The position numbers were made by a program, and so were the translations under genes. Below, piece by piece: positions 1-10,197 of a stretch of DNA of 64,000 nucleotides. The stretch comes from an uncultured Bizionia sp. GTDB taxonomy: Bacteria; Bacteroidota; Bacteroidia; Flavobacteriales; Flavobacteriaceae. The stretch's first letter is position 1, and the number at the start of each line of letters is the position of its first letter. The notes under the pieces were generated by a model. It worked only from the letters and a program-made list of their open reading frames with translations. It was not told where the DNA came from and searched no databases. The stretch is taken from positions 1-64,000 of the forward strand of contig CANMCF010000021.1 of NCBI GenBank assembly GCA_947496215.1. Direction: 5' to 3'.

Positions 1-2278
1 TGTTGGTAAAGGGGGACGGGGTGACTGCATTGACGTTGTTTAGGGCATCTGCCTGTGTCAAGTGATGCGTGTAGTTGGAACCTGTCGTGTCTCCATTGAC
101 CATGACGTTCTCGTTGGCTTCGTCAAGGTTGTACTGCGTGAATCCGTCTGGAGTACCATCCTCGTCGCATTGTACCAATGTGGCATTTTGAACTTCGGGC
201 AATGGATTCACTACTATATTGAACGATGTTGTATTTATACAACTTGTAACCGTATTTTCCAACCGAACATAAATGATTTGAGTATTTGCAGTTGTGTTGG
301 TATATGTAGTTGTGTTGGTTATGGAATTTGTATTTGCGAGTGCATCTGCTTGTGTTTCAAAATAAGAAATCACAGTATTGGCTTGTCCATTGAGGATTGT
401 CGCGTCTTGGGTTGTCAAATCAAATGTAGCAAAACCGTTTGTGTCACTTCCATCTGATGCATCATCACAAACTTCATAATCTGGAATTGTTACAATTGTG
501 GGTACTGTGTTGACTACCAGGTTGAATGATGTGATGTCAAAACAGTTGGTCAAAGTATTCTCCAAACGGATGTATATCGTTTGAGTGTTGACTTCTGTAT
601 TTACATAATTTATCAGGTTGGTTATTTCATTTGTATCGGAAATGGCATCATTGGATGTTTCATAGTAGGAAACAGTGGTGTTTGCTTGCCCATTTATTAT
701 GGAAGCATCCATTGTGGTTAAATCAAACTCGACAAAACCATTGTTGGCATCTCCATCATTGTCATTGTCACAAACTTCATAATTAGGAATGATTATTACT
801 ACGGGTAATTCATTTACAATCAAATTAAAGTTCGATGTCGTAAAGCAATTGTTCGTATTATTCTCTAGACGGATGTATATAACCTGAGAGTTAGCAACAT
901 TGTTGGTGTAATTGCTTGGATTTGCTATGCTGTTGGTGTTTGCGATAGCATCTGCCATTGTCTCAAAATAAGATACTACGAGACCTGTTTGGCCATTGAT
1001 GATCGAGGAATCTACCGTTGTTAGATCAAATTCAACAAAGCCGTTGCTTGCATCACCATCATCATCATTATCGCAAATTTCATAATCAGAAATAGTAGGG
1101 ATTATTGGTATTGCATTTACAATTAATTGAAAGGTAGCTGTAGAAAAACAAGCATTGTTTGATGCATTTTCGACTCTTACATATATGGTCTGAGGGGAAG
1201 ATACATTGTTGTAAGGGCTTGTAAGGGCATTGGAGCCTGCCGTCGCATCTATGGTTGTTTCATGATATGTTACATTGAAATCCGTAGGGGTTTGAGTACC
1301 AAGAACAGTTGCGGTTTGAGAGTTCAAATCAAATGAAGCAAAACCATCATTGCTTACATCGTCGCAAACGATCATATCCGGTGCCTGATTGTTTTCAGGT
1401 TCGTTAATCACGTTTAATTGAAACTCGGTAATTGTAAAACAATTGGTCGTCGTATTTTTGATGTTTGCGAAAATTGATTGGGGATTGGAGGTATTTGTAA
1501 AAGGGCTAGTCAAAGCATTTATACCGATATTTGCATCACTTTCACTTGTATGGTAGGTAACTGCAACATCCGTTTGCGTACCAATTAGTGTTGTCGTATT
1601 GCTTTCCAAGTCAAAAGCTGTTGAATTGTCATCGAAAGGAGAAACGGCATCACACTCTTCCAAGTTTAATACAGTAGGGTCTCCATTTGTGGTATCTGCT
1701 GGTGTATCGGAAAATTGAGCAGTACCCGTCCAATCCAAACTGAAAGGGCTATTTCCTACAGGTCTGTCTATAACAACAAAATATGTTTCCCCTGCAAGAG
1801 CATCTATTTCAGTCACAAAGCTGTTTCCTGCAGGTCCAGGACCACCGGTAGGTTGGGACCCGGATGCAGCAGCTATGGTGTTGTCCATTCCCGTTAGGTT
1901 GTTTCCTTGTCCTGCTGCTGCTGGATTTGTAGTGCTACATCGTATGGCATTGCCTAAATTTCCACATGTTGCATTGGGACCAAATATGAAAAAATCGTAA
2001 TCCTCGTTTATATTGGTACTATTTGGTGTCAAGGTGAAGGCTAATGTGCCATCGGTAACTAGTGTGACTTCCAACCATAGGCTATTGTTTTCTTGGCTGC
2101 CGCAAGCAGATCCAAAAGGTATTTCTGATATGCCAGCACCATTGACATCCAAAACAATGTCCGAGTCACCACACACGGTGATTGAGTTTGAACAATCATT
2201 GGGTTGTTGAGCAAATGAGATATTGGCACTAAATAATGTCATCACCAACAAAGTGAATTTAAAGAATAAGTTTTTCAA
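1..2278 (-). CDS. T9SS-exported repeat-rich surface protein, 3' end beyond window
   Basis: The minus frame is open from 2278 to the left edge (759 codons), so the C-terminus is missing. No ATG lies near the 5' end; the last in-frame stop is just upstream and TTG at 2278 gives a good signal peptide ending ...ISFAQQ, so TTG is the likely start. Residues ~20-215 form the cysteine-containing N-terminal domain common in flavobacterial gliding-associated proteins. After that come at least five ~100-residue Ig-like modules, each with an acidic CDxDxDG-type motif, a segment like VSYYET..DA, and TQxIYVRLEN. It lies 17 bp downstream of the 904-aa protein and is third in a probable operon. A type B sorting domain is expected off-window, by analogy with its neighbours; that is inference. 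Product probably cell-surface adhesin-like. Confidence 0.85.
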   Translation of the reverse strand, partial: MKNLFFKFTLLVMTLFSANISFAQQPNDCSNSITVCGDSDIVLDVNGAGISEIPFGSACGSQENNSLWLEVTLVTDGTLAFTLTPNSTNINEDYDFFIFGPNATCGNLGNAIRCSTTNPAAAGQGNNLTGMDNTIAAASGSQPTGGPGPAGNSFVTEIDALAGETYFVVIDRPVGNSPFSLDWTGTAQFSDTPADTTNGDPTVLNLEECDAVSPFDDNSTAFDLESNTTTLIGTQTDVAVTYHTSESDANIGINALTSPFTNTSNPQSIFANIKNTTTNCFTITEFQLNVINEPENNQAPDMIVCDDVSNDGFASFDLNSQTATVLGTQTPTDFNVTYHETTIDATAGSNALTSPYNNVSSPQTIYVRVENASNNACFSTATFQLIVNAIPIIPTISDYEICDNDDDGDASNGFVEFDLTTVDSSIINGQTGLVVSYFETMADAIANTNSIANPSNYTNNVANSQVIYIRLENNTNNCFTTSNFNLIVNELPVVIIIPNYEVCDNDNDGDANNGFVEFDLTTMDASIINGQANTTVSYYETSNDAISDTNEITNLINYVNTEVNTQTIYIRLENTLTNCFDITSFNLVVNTVPTIVTIPDYEVCDDASDGSDTNGFATFDLTTQDATILNGQANTVISYFETQADALANTNSITNTTTYTNTTANTQIIYVRLENTVTSCINTTSFNIVVNPLPEVQNATLVQCDEDGTPDGFTQYNLDEANENVMVNGDTTGSNYTHHLTQADALNNVNAVTPSPFTN
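140..1660. repeat. Tandem ~300-bp coding repeats (Ig-like modules)
   Basis: The acidic module motif recurs at about 170, 470, 775, 1075, 1370 and, more divergent, 1640, a period close to 300 bp. The copies near 775 and 1075 are closely similar at DNA level, including the stretch encoding CDNDxDGDAxNGFVEFDL. This suggests recent duplication or gene conversion inside the gene. Copy number could vary between strains. Confidence 0.75.
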
Positions 2279-2295
2279 GAGTATAATTTTATTAA

Positions 2296-5010
2296 TTATC
2301 GTTTTAAGGTAAAATGGTCTCTATAAACACGGCCATCTTCTAGAGTTACAGAAAACCAATAATCACTATTGGGTAGAAGTTTTCCATTTAGTGTACCATC
2401 CCAACCTCTACTTGAGGCTTTTATTTGGGTAATGAGTTTGCCGTAACGGTTGTATATGTATATTAGGGAATTGGGGTGGAAACGAGAAGACAAGCCTTTT
2501 ACTTGCCATGTGTCATGAATATTGTCTCCATTGGGGGTGAAATATTTAGGAAATCCAATTACGGAAACAAGGTCATCGATACTTCCACAATCATTTTTTA
2601 TATCTTGTACCGTAACAGTGTAGATGCCTGATGAAACATTGGTAAATACATTGCTTGTTTGATAAGGTGTCATTTCCTCTTCTTCATTTGTCAATGCGTA
2701 TTCATATTCACCTTCTCCAGATGTTATAATAGTAATTACATTGTTGGAAATACTGCCTTCCATGACCTGAATGGATTCTACGGTTGCTATATTGGACGCC
2801 TCTAAAGTAATGTTTCGAGTTTTGGAGCAACCACTATTGTTCGTTGCCGTAAAGGTGTAGGAACCTATTTCATTGACTTCGATTTCGATTACATCATCTC
2901 CAGTAGACCAACTGTAATTATAATTGTCATTGGGGAAATCAATGACACCTCCGTTTATGGTTATCATATCAGGATAGTTATTTAAACAATAGTATAAAGT
3001 ATCGTCATTTTCCAATTGAGGCAAGAGATTTACGGTAAGTAGTATTTCATTTATTCCATAACATATATTCCCATTTTCTATTCTGGAGAATATGGTTTGT
3101 GAGTAAGGGGTTGTATTGTTGTATGGAGATGTTAATTCATTTTGCTCCAACAAGGCGTCATTATAGGTTTCATAAAAATAAATGTCCAAACCAGGAGGCA
3201 AAGGGGCAAGGATATCTGCGGAATAATCATCAAGGGTAAAGGCGTTAATGCCATCTTCTGATTCCAATTCATCACAGACAGGTGGCGCGTTGTAGTTGTC
3301 GACTTGCGTGGTACTTACTCCAATGGTTAACTCACTATAATTGCTGCAATTCGTAATGTCGTTTGTAACTTTGACGTATATGATTTGTGGATTGGTGATA
3401 TTATTGTAGGATAATCCATTTAATTCGTTGTTGTTATTTTCCGCATCGTTTTGTGATAGGAAAAATTGCGTGGATAGATCGGGAAGCGCTCCCGTTAGGT
3501 CTTCGTTGGCTTCCGTTAAGTTAAAACTTGTAGAGTTTCCAATTGCACATTGAATCAAACTTGCATCATTGGCATTGGGAATATTTGTAAAAGTCACATT
3601 CGCTTGTCCGTTCAAATTTGAGCAATTACCACTATTGATGTCTATGAAAACCTCATAGGTTCCTGCTTGACTCACTACCAGGTCGAAATCCGTTTCAGGT
3701 AGGATAAAACCGTTTTGAGTCCAGACATAGGTTGCTCCAGGAATTTCTTCTGCAGATAAGGTATAGGTGTCATCTGTACATAGCAATAAATTAAGGGTGT
3801 CTCCACTTCCATTTTGAATAATGTCTATTTGTTGCGTGAAGAAGGATTGTATGAATGGGGGAAGCCCTTGTCTGGAATCATTACCACCTAGATTAACAAC
3901 CTTATGCTGATAGTCACATCCGAGTCCCAGAATGTTGGGGCTAACTATGGTACTTAAAAAAGGAATGCCTTCATCATAATTTTTGCTAAGTGACCTATAT
4001 ATTTGCCCATTGGGGCCTAATTGCAAGCTGCTTCTGTATAATTCTTCCTCATTAATCAAGACCTTGCTGTCAGAGATGTTGGTAGCAAATAGGTCATACT
4101 GTAATAAGTATCCAGTATTGATTGAAGGAGCATTAGGGTCGTTTGGGTCTGAAAACACAGTGGATGTTGTTGCGTACAACAATTGGCTGTTTGGAGAAAA
4201 TTCCACACCGTAGGATGAGTCGTTCAACGTCTGTGTATCTAGAAATTGAGGATTGGCTACAATACCAGTACTTGCATCGAAATCTGCAATGAATAAACCA
4301 GAGGTACCATTGGCACAAGCCAATTTCGTTCCATTTGGAGAAAACTTAAGATTCCCACTTAAATCCGTGACATCCATGGAGAGAGTAGAGGTTGTTGCAT
4401 TGGTGTTTATACCCGTGCTACTTACTTCAAAAGCATGAAAGGTATTTAAGTTGCTAATGTCATTTCCAGATGCGCTAGATAATGAGATAACCCATATGGA
4501 ACCAGTGACGCAATCCTTTAATACTGCTGAAACTTTTTCAGAACAAGCAGGAAGCAGATTTATATTTTTATTGGTTACTTTACCTAGACCCCCATTGAAA
4601 TTCAAATCAACTTCAGAATAATTGAACCCAGTCGGATTCGAGTTGGATCCTACGGTAAAAATGTAATAGATGTCAGGATCTTCCGGTTTGGGAATGGCTA
4701 TGGCAGATTGCGTGCTGGATTCGTCTCCAAAAAGGTTTTCTCCATTTTCCATGATAACATGGTTCGCATTGTAAACTGTTGTACCGTCTGTATATAGTAT
4801 AAGGTTGCCAAGGTCGTCAGAAATACTAGTGCTACCTTCTACGGTTAATAATTGTCCGTTATCTACAGAAGTGACATCCCCTGTAATCAAATCGAATGTA
4901 ATTCCTGCGTTTTCTCCAAAATACCAATTAGATGCTTGCTCTTGGGAAAAGATGACATTCATACAAAGAAAAGCAGAAATCATCAGATATTTCAATTTTT
5001 TCTTTTTCAT
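2296..5010 (-). CDS. T9SS type B sorting domain surface protein (904 aa)
   Basis: Signal peptide at residues 1-22. An N-terminal domain (~25-390) resembles a beta-propeller, starting with ASNWYFGENAGI and containing SPNGTKLACA and FSPNSQLLYATT blade-like motifs. An Ig-like segment follows, then two ~100-residue CDE-type modules, a SprB-like region (CYGINEILLTVN), and a C-terminal type B (gliding motility-associated) sorting domain: FPKYFTPNGDNIHDTW, YNRYGKLI, GWDGTLNGKLLPNSDYWFSV, ending in KR. Export by T9SS and surface attachment follow from that domain. It starts 7 bp after the stop of the 1102-aa paralogue and is almost the same protein minus two repeat modules. Ligand unknown. Confidence 0.9.
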   Translation of the reverse strand: MKKKKLKYLMISAFLCMNVIFSQEQASNWYFGENAGITFDLITGDVTSVDNGQLLTVEGSTSISDDLGNLILYTDGTTVYNANHVIMENGENLFGDESSTQSAIAIPKPEDPDIYYIFTVGSNSNPTGFNYSEVDLNFNGGLGKVTNKNINLLPACSEKVSAVLKDCVTGSIWVISLSSASGNDISNLNTFHAFEVSSTGINTNATTSTLSMDVTDLSGNLKFSPNGTKLACANGTSGLFIADFDASTGIVANPQFLDTQTLNDSSYGVEFSPNSQLLYATTSTVFSDPNDPNAPSINTGYLLQYDLFATNISDSKVLINEEELYRSSLQLGPNGQIYRSLSKNYDEGIPFLSTIVSPNILGLGCDYQHKVVNLGGNDSRQGLPPFIQSFFTQQIDIIQNGSGDTLNLLLCTDDTYTLSAEEIPGATYVWTQNGFILPETDFDLVVSQAGTYEVFIDINSGNCSNLNGQANVTFTNIPNANDASLIQCAIGNSTSFNLTEANEDLTGALPDLSTQFFLSQNDAENNNNELNGLSYNNITNPQIIYVKVTNDITNCSNYSELTIGVSTTQVDNYNAPPVCDELESEDGINAFTLDDYSADILAPLPPGLDIYFYETYNDALLEQNELTSPYNNTTPYSQTIFSRIENGNICYGINEILLTVNLLPQLENDDTLYYCLNNYPDMITINGGVIDFPNDNYNYSWSTGDDVIEIEVNEIGSYTFTATNNSGCSKTRNITLEASNIATVESIQVMEGSISNNVITIITSGEGEYEYALTNEEEEMTPYQTSNVFTNVSSGIYTVTVQDIKNDCGSIDDLVSVIGFPKYFTPNGDNIHDTWQVKGLSSRFHPNSLIYIYNRYGKLITQIKASSRGWDGTLNGKLLPNSDYWFSVTLEDGRVYRDHFTLKR

Positions 5011-5017
5011 AAGAATT

Positions 5018-8000
5018 CTAACGTTTTAAAGTAAAATGGTTCTTATATACACGCCCATCTTGCAAAGTAACGGAAAACCAATAGTCATTGCTTGGAAGTG
5101 GATTACCATTCAAAGTACCATCCCAACCTCTACTGGATGCCTTTATTTGCGTGATTAACTTTCCATATCTATCAAAAATATGGATGACAGCACTTGCTTG
5201 AAAGGCAGATGAAACACCATAAACTTGCCACAAATCATTACTGTTGTCTCCATTTGGTGTAAAATATAAGGGGAAACCTATGACAGAGGCCATCGTATTC
5301 GTTATTCCACAATTATTTTTAATGTCTCTGATCATTATGGAATAAAAGCCTGGAGAGACGTTGGTAAAGACTGGACTGGATTGATAAGGCGTACTATCTC
5401 CATCTTGATCTACCAATGCGTATTCATATTCTCCTTCCCCAGATGCTATGATTGTAATTTGATTGTTGTTTAAACTACCGTCAATAACATCTATGCTCTC
5501 TATTGTGGCTATGTTGGAAGGTTCCAATGTTATGGTTCTGATTTTGGAACAACCAGATGAATTGTTTGTAACGGTTACTGTATATGTGTCTATTTCATTG
5601 ACCATTATGGACTGGGTATTCGATCCATTGGACCAAATGTAGCTATAGTTGTTTGGAGAATCACTGATACCAGACTCCAATGTTATCATAGAGGGGTATT
5701 CATTCAAGCAATATAGTCTGGTTTCATCATTACCCAATTGAGGTAAAGGATTTACCGTTAATAGCACCTCGTTTATACCATAACAGGCATTGTCATTTTC
5801 TACCCTTACATAAATAGTTTGCGAATAAGGAACGGTATTTTCATAAGTAAGATCCAAGACATTTTGTTCCAAAAGGGCATCATCGTATGTTTCGTAATAA
5901 TTTATATCCAAGCCATTTGGCAATCCATTTAGAATGTCTGATGAAAAATCATTCAAATTGAATGTGTAGATCCCATCTTCCGAGTTCAATTCATCACAAA
6001 CCTCTGGAGCGACATAATCGTTTATTTGTGTGTCACTTACCTCCAATGTCAATTCGCTATAATTTACACAACCAGTCAAATCATTTGTAACCTTAACATA
6101 AAGAACTTGCGGGTTTGATGTGTTGTTGTATGAAGATTCATTAACAGGGTTCAAATCATCTTGCGCATCATTGAGCGATAAATAGAATTGAGTAGAACGG
6201 TCTGGTGTGTCCCCTGTTATGGTTTCATTGGCTTCTGTTAGGCTAAATGTTGTGAAACCATCCACGTTACCGTCTTCATCACATTGATAAAGGTCTACAT
6301 CGAATGCTTGGGGAATCGGATTTATGTTTATAACCAACAAATCTGTCGCATAGCAATCTGTGTTCAAGTTGTTTTCAATTCGAACATATATGGTTTCCGC
6401 AAAAGGAGTCGGGTTGTTATAGGGGATTGGTAAAGGATTGATACCTGCATCCGCATCATTTTGAGAACTATGGTAGGTAACTGTGAATTGGGCAGGGTCC
6501 AACGTTCCCAATACTTCAGGGTCGAAGTTGGATAAATCAATGTCAGTATGGCCGTCCATTGCGTTTGCATCATTGTCACAAATACTTAGGCTGGAAGTGC
6601 TAGCTACGGTTGATGGTGTAAATACTTGGATGTTGAATGTCGTGATGTTATGACAGTTTGTATTGTCCATATTATGAATCCGAGCATAGATCAATTGCGG
6701 ATTGCTTGTGTTTTGATAAGTTGCGGGCAACTCATTGATATTGGCATCAGCGTCAGTTAGGGTTGCGAAGTATTTTATTTCGAAAAGCATTGGGTCTTGT
6801 GCGCCTATAATGTCGCTGGTTTGAGAACTAAGATCGAAGTTGTAAATGCCATCGTCATCGTCGTCACAAACTAACATGTCACTTGGTTGGTTCACGCTAG
6901 GAACTTCAAAATAAGATACTATGGCGATTCCTTCTAGAATACCACAATCTCCTGTGTTATTGACAATGGATACTTTGTAAGTGCCACTTTCCGAGACAAT
7001 CAAATCGAAATCCGTTTCAGGAAGAGGAACATCATCTTGTGTCCAAGAATATAGAGCTCCAGGAATGTCGTCAGCCATCAAAGTATAAGTGTCACCTTCG
7101 CATAGAGATAGCTCTTGGGTATCCACTCCATTTTGTATAATGTCTATTTGTTGGGTGAAAAAAGATTGAATAAAAGGGGGGAGCCCCTGCCTAGAAGCTC
7201 TTCCACTTAGACCTATGCCTAAATGTTGGTAGTCGCAACCAGTTCCAATGACATTGGGATTGTTGATGATTGCCAATGATGGGATACCTTGATCGTAAGT
7301 AGCACTCAAGGCACGATAAATCCTTCCATCCGGTCCCAATTGCAAACCTCCTCTATATAGTTGCCTTTCATCTATTGTTACCTGACTGTTTTCTATGTTG
7401 TTGGCATTTAAATCGAATTGAACCAATGAGGCGCTATGGTTTGCAGGGTCTGCGCTGCCATCTTGGAAAAAGTCGTTTGAAGAAGTAACATATAACAATT
7501 GACTGTTTGGTGAAAATTCAACACCATATGGTTTGTCATTTTGTGGCGTATCTATATCAAGGGCCTGTGGATTGCTGACCATACCTGTCTGCTTGTCAAA
7601 ATCGGCTATGAACAATCCTCCTTGAGCATTTGCAGCTGCCAATCTCGTTGCATCAGGAGAAAACTTGAGGTTGCCTCTTGGGTCGTTGATGTTTATTGGT
7701 AAGGTGGATACCACTGGCGTGACATTGATGCCTACATTTGTTATTTCGAATGCATGGAATGAATTCATACCAGTATTAGAGCTGCCAGAAGCGTCTGACA
7801 ATGTAATTACCCATATGGCACCAGAGACACAATCCTTTAAAACTGCAGATAGTTTTTCTGCACAACCCGAAAGCAAGGAGATGTTTTTATTTGCGGTAAC
7901 AGCACCAGCTCCTCCATTCAGAGTGATGTCTACTTCTGAGTAATACATCCCAATTCCAAAGGGGTTTTGGTTTGATGCAACGGTAAAGATGTAATAAATG

Positions 8001-8326
8001 TTTGGATCACCTGGTTTTGGGACCACAATGGCAGATTGTGAACTCGATTCGTCTCCTTTCAATCCATTGCCATTTTGCATTACGTCATGGCTGGCATTGT
8101 AAACCGTTGTACCATCCGTATAGAGCAATAGATTTCCCGAAGTATCGGAAATGGTGGTGCAACCTTCAACTGTTCCCAGTTGTCCATCTAGATTAAAGGA
8201 TACGGTTCCAGCTGCCATATCAAATGATATGCCAGCATTGTTACCAAAATACCAATTGGAAGCTTCTTGTTGTGAAAAAGCAACAAAGACACTTAAAAGG
8301 GTTAGTGTATATAATAGTTTTTTCAT
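5018..8326 (-). CDS. T9SS type B sorting domain surface protein (1102 aa)
   Basis: First gene of the three-gene operon. Signal peptide 1-19 (ends AFSQQ). The propeller-like N-terminal domain (~20-390) carries ASNWYFGNNAGI, RGNLKFSPDATRLAAA and FSPNSQLLYVTS. An Ig-like segment (~400-470) follows, then four ~100-residue modules opened by VCDDDDDGIYNF, ICDNDANAMDG, QCDEDGNVDGF and VCDELNSEDGIY. The C-terminal type B sorting domain contains YFTPNGDNSNDLWQV, FDRYGKLITQIKASSRGWDG and FTLKR. The length difference to the 904-aa neighbour (198 aa) equals two modules. A TATATTTG -7 element sits 20 bp upstream. Role probably adhesion or surface coat; partner unknown. Confidence 0.9.
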   Translation of the reverse strand: MKKLLYTLTLLSVFVAFSQQEASNWYFGNNAGISFDMAAGTVSFNLDGQLGTVEGCTTISDTSGNLLLYTDGTTVYNASHDVMQNGNGLKGDESSSQSAIVVPKPGDPNIYYIFTVASNQNPFGIGMYYSEVDITLNGGAGAVTANKNISLLSGCAEKLSAVLKDCVSGAIWVITLSDASGSSNTGMNSFHAFEITNVGINVTPVVSTLPININDPRGNLKFSPDATRLAAANAQGGLFIADFDKQTGMVSNPQALDIDTPQNDKPYGVEFSPNSQLLYVTSSNDFFQDGSADPANHSASLVQFDLNANNIENSQVTIDERQLYRGGLQLGPDGRIYRALSATYDQGIPSLAIINNPNVIGTGCDYQHLGIGLSGRASRQGLPPFIQSFFTQQIDIIQNGVDTQELSLCEGDTYTLMADDIPGALYSWTQDDVPLPETDFDLIVSESGTYKVSIVNNTGDCGILEGIAIVSYFEVPSVNQPSDMLVCDDDDDGIYNFDLSSQTSDIIGAQDPMLFEIKYFATLTDADANINELPATYQNTSNPQLIYARIHNMDNTNCHNITTFNIQVFTPSTVASTSSLSICDNDANAMDGHTDIDLSNFDPEVLGTLDPAQFTVTYHSSQNDADAGINPLPIPYNNPTPFAETIYVRIENNLNTDCYATDLLVININPIPQAFDVDLYQCDEDGNVDGFTTFSLTEANETITGDTPDRSTQFYLSLNDAQDDLNPVNESSYNNTSNPQVLYVKVTNDLTGCVNYSELTLEVSDTQINDYVAPEVCDELNSEDGIYTFNLNDFSSDILNGLPNGLDINYYETYDDALLEQNVLDLTYENTVPYSQTIYVRVENDNACYGINEVLLTVNPLPQLGNDETRLYCLNEYPSMITLESGISDSPNNYSYIWSNGSNTQSIMVNEIDTYTVTVTNNSSGCSKIRTITLEPSNIATIESIDVIDGSLNNNQITIIASGEGEYEYALVDQDGDSTPYQSSPVFTNVSPGFYSIMIRDIKNNCGITNTMASVIGFPLYFTPNGDNSNDLWQVYGVSSAFQASAVIHIFDRYGKLITQIKASSRGWDGTLNGNPLPSNDYWFSVTLQDGRVYKNHFTLKR

Positions 8327-8346
8327 TATTTCATAGCAATAGCTAT

Positions 8347-8354
8347 CAAATATA
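8347..8354 (-). promoter_or_regulatory. Bacteroidota -7 element for the surface-protein operon
   Basis: TATATTTG on the minus strand matches TAnnTTTG and lies about 20 bp before the ATG at 8326. No convincing -33 TTG was seen at the expected spacing. Confidence 0.5.
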
Positions 8355-8434
8355 TCATAAATTCTACACTTTTTTAATGTAAAAACGTTAAAAAGCGACT
8401 TTTAAGCCTTAAACGAAGAAGCTTTGGGTGAAAA

Positions 8435-9268
8435 TTATAAGTCTCGCTTTTCCAATAACTTGTATGAGAAAAAGATAAAAATAGCGGTCCAACCCAATAC
8501 AATGGCTATTTCATACCAATGAACAGCATAGTCAAAATTGAACTGTTCCCCTATTTGATTGGCTACTTCCTTTACAGCCCCCAATCTAGAACCTGGTTCA
8601 TCTATTAAATTCCATAAGGACTTAAAAGGCATAAATTGGTAAATGTTGTCTACAGTATCCGTTCCTCTGTTGTAACCTTTGAAAATCCAATAGCTGATGA
8701 ACTCGATAATGAATAGCACTGCAATTGCCCCTATTGCAAATGCAGATCGTTTTATAAGGATTCCAAAAAACAATCCCAAGGAGAAAAAACCAACCAGTTT
8801 GATGAAGAATGCCAATAAATATTCCAGATCCGAAAATACATGGTAGGTTTCGGTAATGCTAGAAAAAGTATATCCTAGAACCAAAGAAATTATAAAAACG
8901 AAAAAAGTGGAAACAAGTGCAAAGACAACGGTTGTGATGAATTTTGAAAGTATGAATTCTTTTTTGCTCAATCCATCGATCAAGTTTTGTTTTAATGTCT
9001 TGTTGCTATATTCATTGGCTGTCATAGAAACAATGACAATGAGTAAAAACACCTTCAACAAGGCTGCTACAAAGGTGTTGAAGTGCCATATGTATGGAAA
9101 GTTGAAAATGCCTTGTTCAGCCAAATGAAATTTGATGGGGCCAATGTCGAATTTAATTGAAGCGATAAGGGCAATGGATGTCAAAAGAATGAAATAAGCC
9201 AATATCAATACCTTGCTGGCTCTATTGTTCCAAAGTTTTATGAATTCTATATTTAAAAGTCGTAACAT
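8435..9268 (-). CDS. ABC transporter permease (ABC-2 type)
   Basis: A 277-aa integral membrane protein. It begins MLRLLNIEFIKLWNN, typical of ABC-2 permeases, and has about six hydrophobic segments (near residues 18-38, 58-80, 105-132, 145-167, 172-200, 252-270) with a large soluble loop between segments 1 and 2. It follows the ATPase gene by 29 bp, so the two probably form one exporter. Substrate cannot be read from sequence; drug, lantibiotic-like or lipid export are all possible for this family. Confidence 0.85.
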   Translation of the reverse strand: MLRLLNIEFIKLWNNRASKVLILAYFILLTSIALIASIKFDIGPIKFHLAEQGIFNFPYIWHFNTFVAALLKVFLLIVIVSMTANEYSNKTLKQNLIDGLSKKEFILSKFITTVVFALVSTFFVFIISLVLGYTFSSITETYHVFSDLEYLLAFFIKLVGFFSLGLFFGILIKRSAFAIGAIAVLFIIEFISYWIFKGYNRGTDTVDNIYQFMPFKSLWNLIDEPGSRLGAVKEVANQIGEQFNFDYAVHWYEIAIVLGWTAIFIFFSYKLLEKRDL

Positions 9269-9297
9269 TATTTTAATTGGTTTTTGATTGATGATTT

Positions 9298-10197
9298 TTA
9301 CTTGTGGTTGTCTGTAAGCTGAAGGAATTGCTCTTCCAAACTCTCTTTCCTCATTACCAGGTGGGATATGTAAATACCTTTTTCCACGAGTTGTCTATTA
9401 AATTCGGAGGCTGATGTTGGAGTGTTCAAAAAAGCCGTAATCAAGTTGTCTTCTGTTTTTACGTTTCCAATGGATTCATGAGCATCCAAAAATGACAATA
9501 GCTTTGTTTGGTCGTCACATTTCAATTCAAAAAAACCATTGCTGGAAATCATTTCATCCACACGGCCAGAATATAATTTTTCACCTTTTCTAAGGACTAC
9601 GACATGCGAGCAGACCTTTTCGACTTCATCCAATAGGTGAGAAGCCAATAAAATGGTTGTCCCATTGCTGGCAATTTCCCTGATGATTTCCCTTATCTGA
9701 TGTATCCCTTGGGGGTCCAAGCCATTTGTTGGCTCATCAAGAATTAATATCTCTGGGTCATTGAGTAGGGCAGATGCAATTGCCAAGCGTTGTTTCATAC
9801 CTAGAGAAAAGGTACGGAACTTGCTGTCTTTTCGTTCCAACAAACCAACTACATCAAGCTTTTCATCTATTTTGGAATCATTGATGTCCTTGATCTTACA
9901 AACCAATTTCAAGTTTTGGTAAGCGGTCATATATGGATAGAAATTTGGGCGTTCAATTATGGCGCCAACCTTTTTCAAGGCATCGTGAGTCGTGGTGTTT
10001 CCTTCAAACCATTGAAAATCCCCAGATGTTTTGTTCACGACATTGAGTGCAATGCCCAAGGTTGTCGACTTACCACTTCCGTTAGGACCCAAAATGCCAT
10101 AGACATTGCCTTTTTTTATTGTAAATGATAAGTCTTTTACAGCAGTGAGGTAGCCGTATTTTTTTGTTAGATTGTTAATCGTAAGAATGGTTTCCAA
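9298..10197 (-). CDS. ABC transporter ATP-binding protein
   Basis: 299 aa from TTG at 10197. The frame is open further upstream, but those 32 codons (hydrophobic and Ser/Lys-rich) do not belong to the family, which normally begins with the strand ILTINNLTKKYG. Walker A GPNGSGKST, Q-loop region, signature LGMKQRL (LSGGQ-like, with Lys in place of Gly), Walker B ILILDEPTNGLD and switch His (LLASHLLDEV) are all present. The C-terminal ~80 residues are the regulatory extension seen in bacitracin/lantibiotic-type exporters. First gene of a two-gene operon with the permease. Confidence 0.9.
   Translation of the reverse strand: METILTINNLTKKYGYLTAVKDLSFTIKKGNVYGILGPNGSGKSTTLGIALNVVNKTSGDFQWFEGNTTTHDALKKVGAIIERPNFYPYMTAYQNLKLVCKIKDINDSKIDEKLDVVGLLERKDSKFRTFSLGMKQRLAIASALLNDPEILILDEPTNGLDPQGIHQIREIIREIASNGTTILLASHLLDEVEKVCSHVVVLRKGEKLYSGRVDEMISSNGFFELKCDDQTKLLSFLDAHESIGNVKTEDNLITAFLNTPTSASEFNRQLVEKGIYISHLVMRKESLEEQFLQLTDNHK

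Noticed and set aside
62-457. Plus-strand 131-aa open frame opposite the first surface protein
   Set aside because: It is the antisense of the repeated modules, Cys/Ile-rich, and has no promoter; a shadow of the minus-strand gene.
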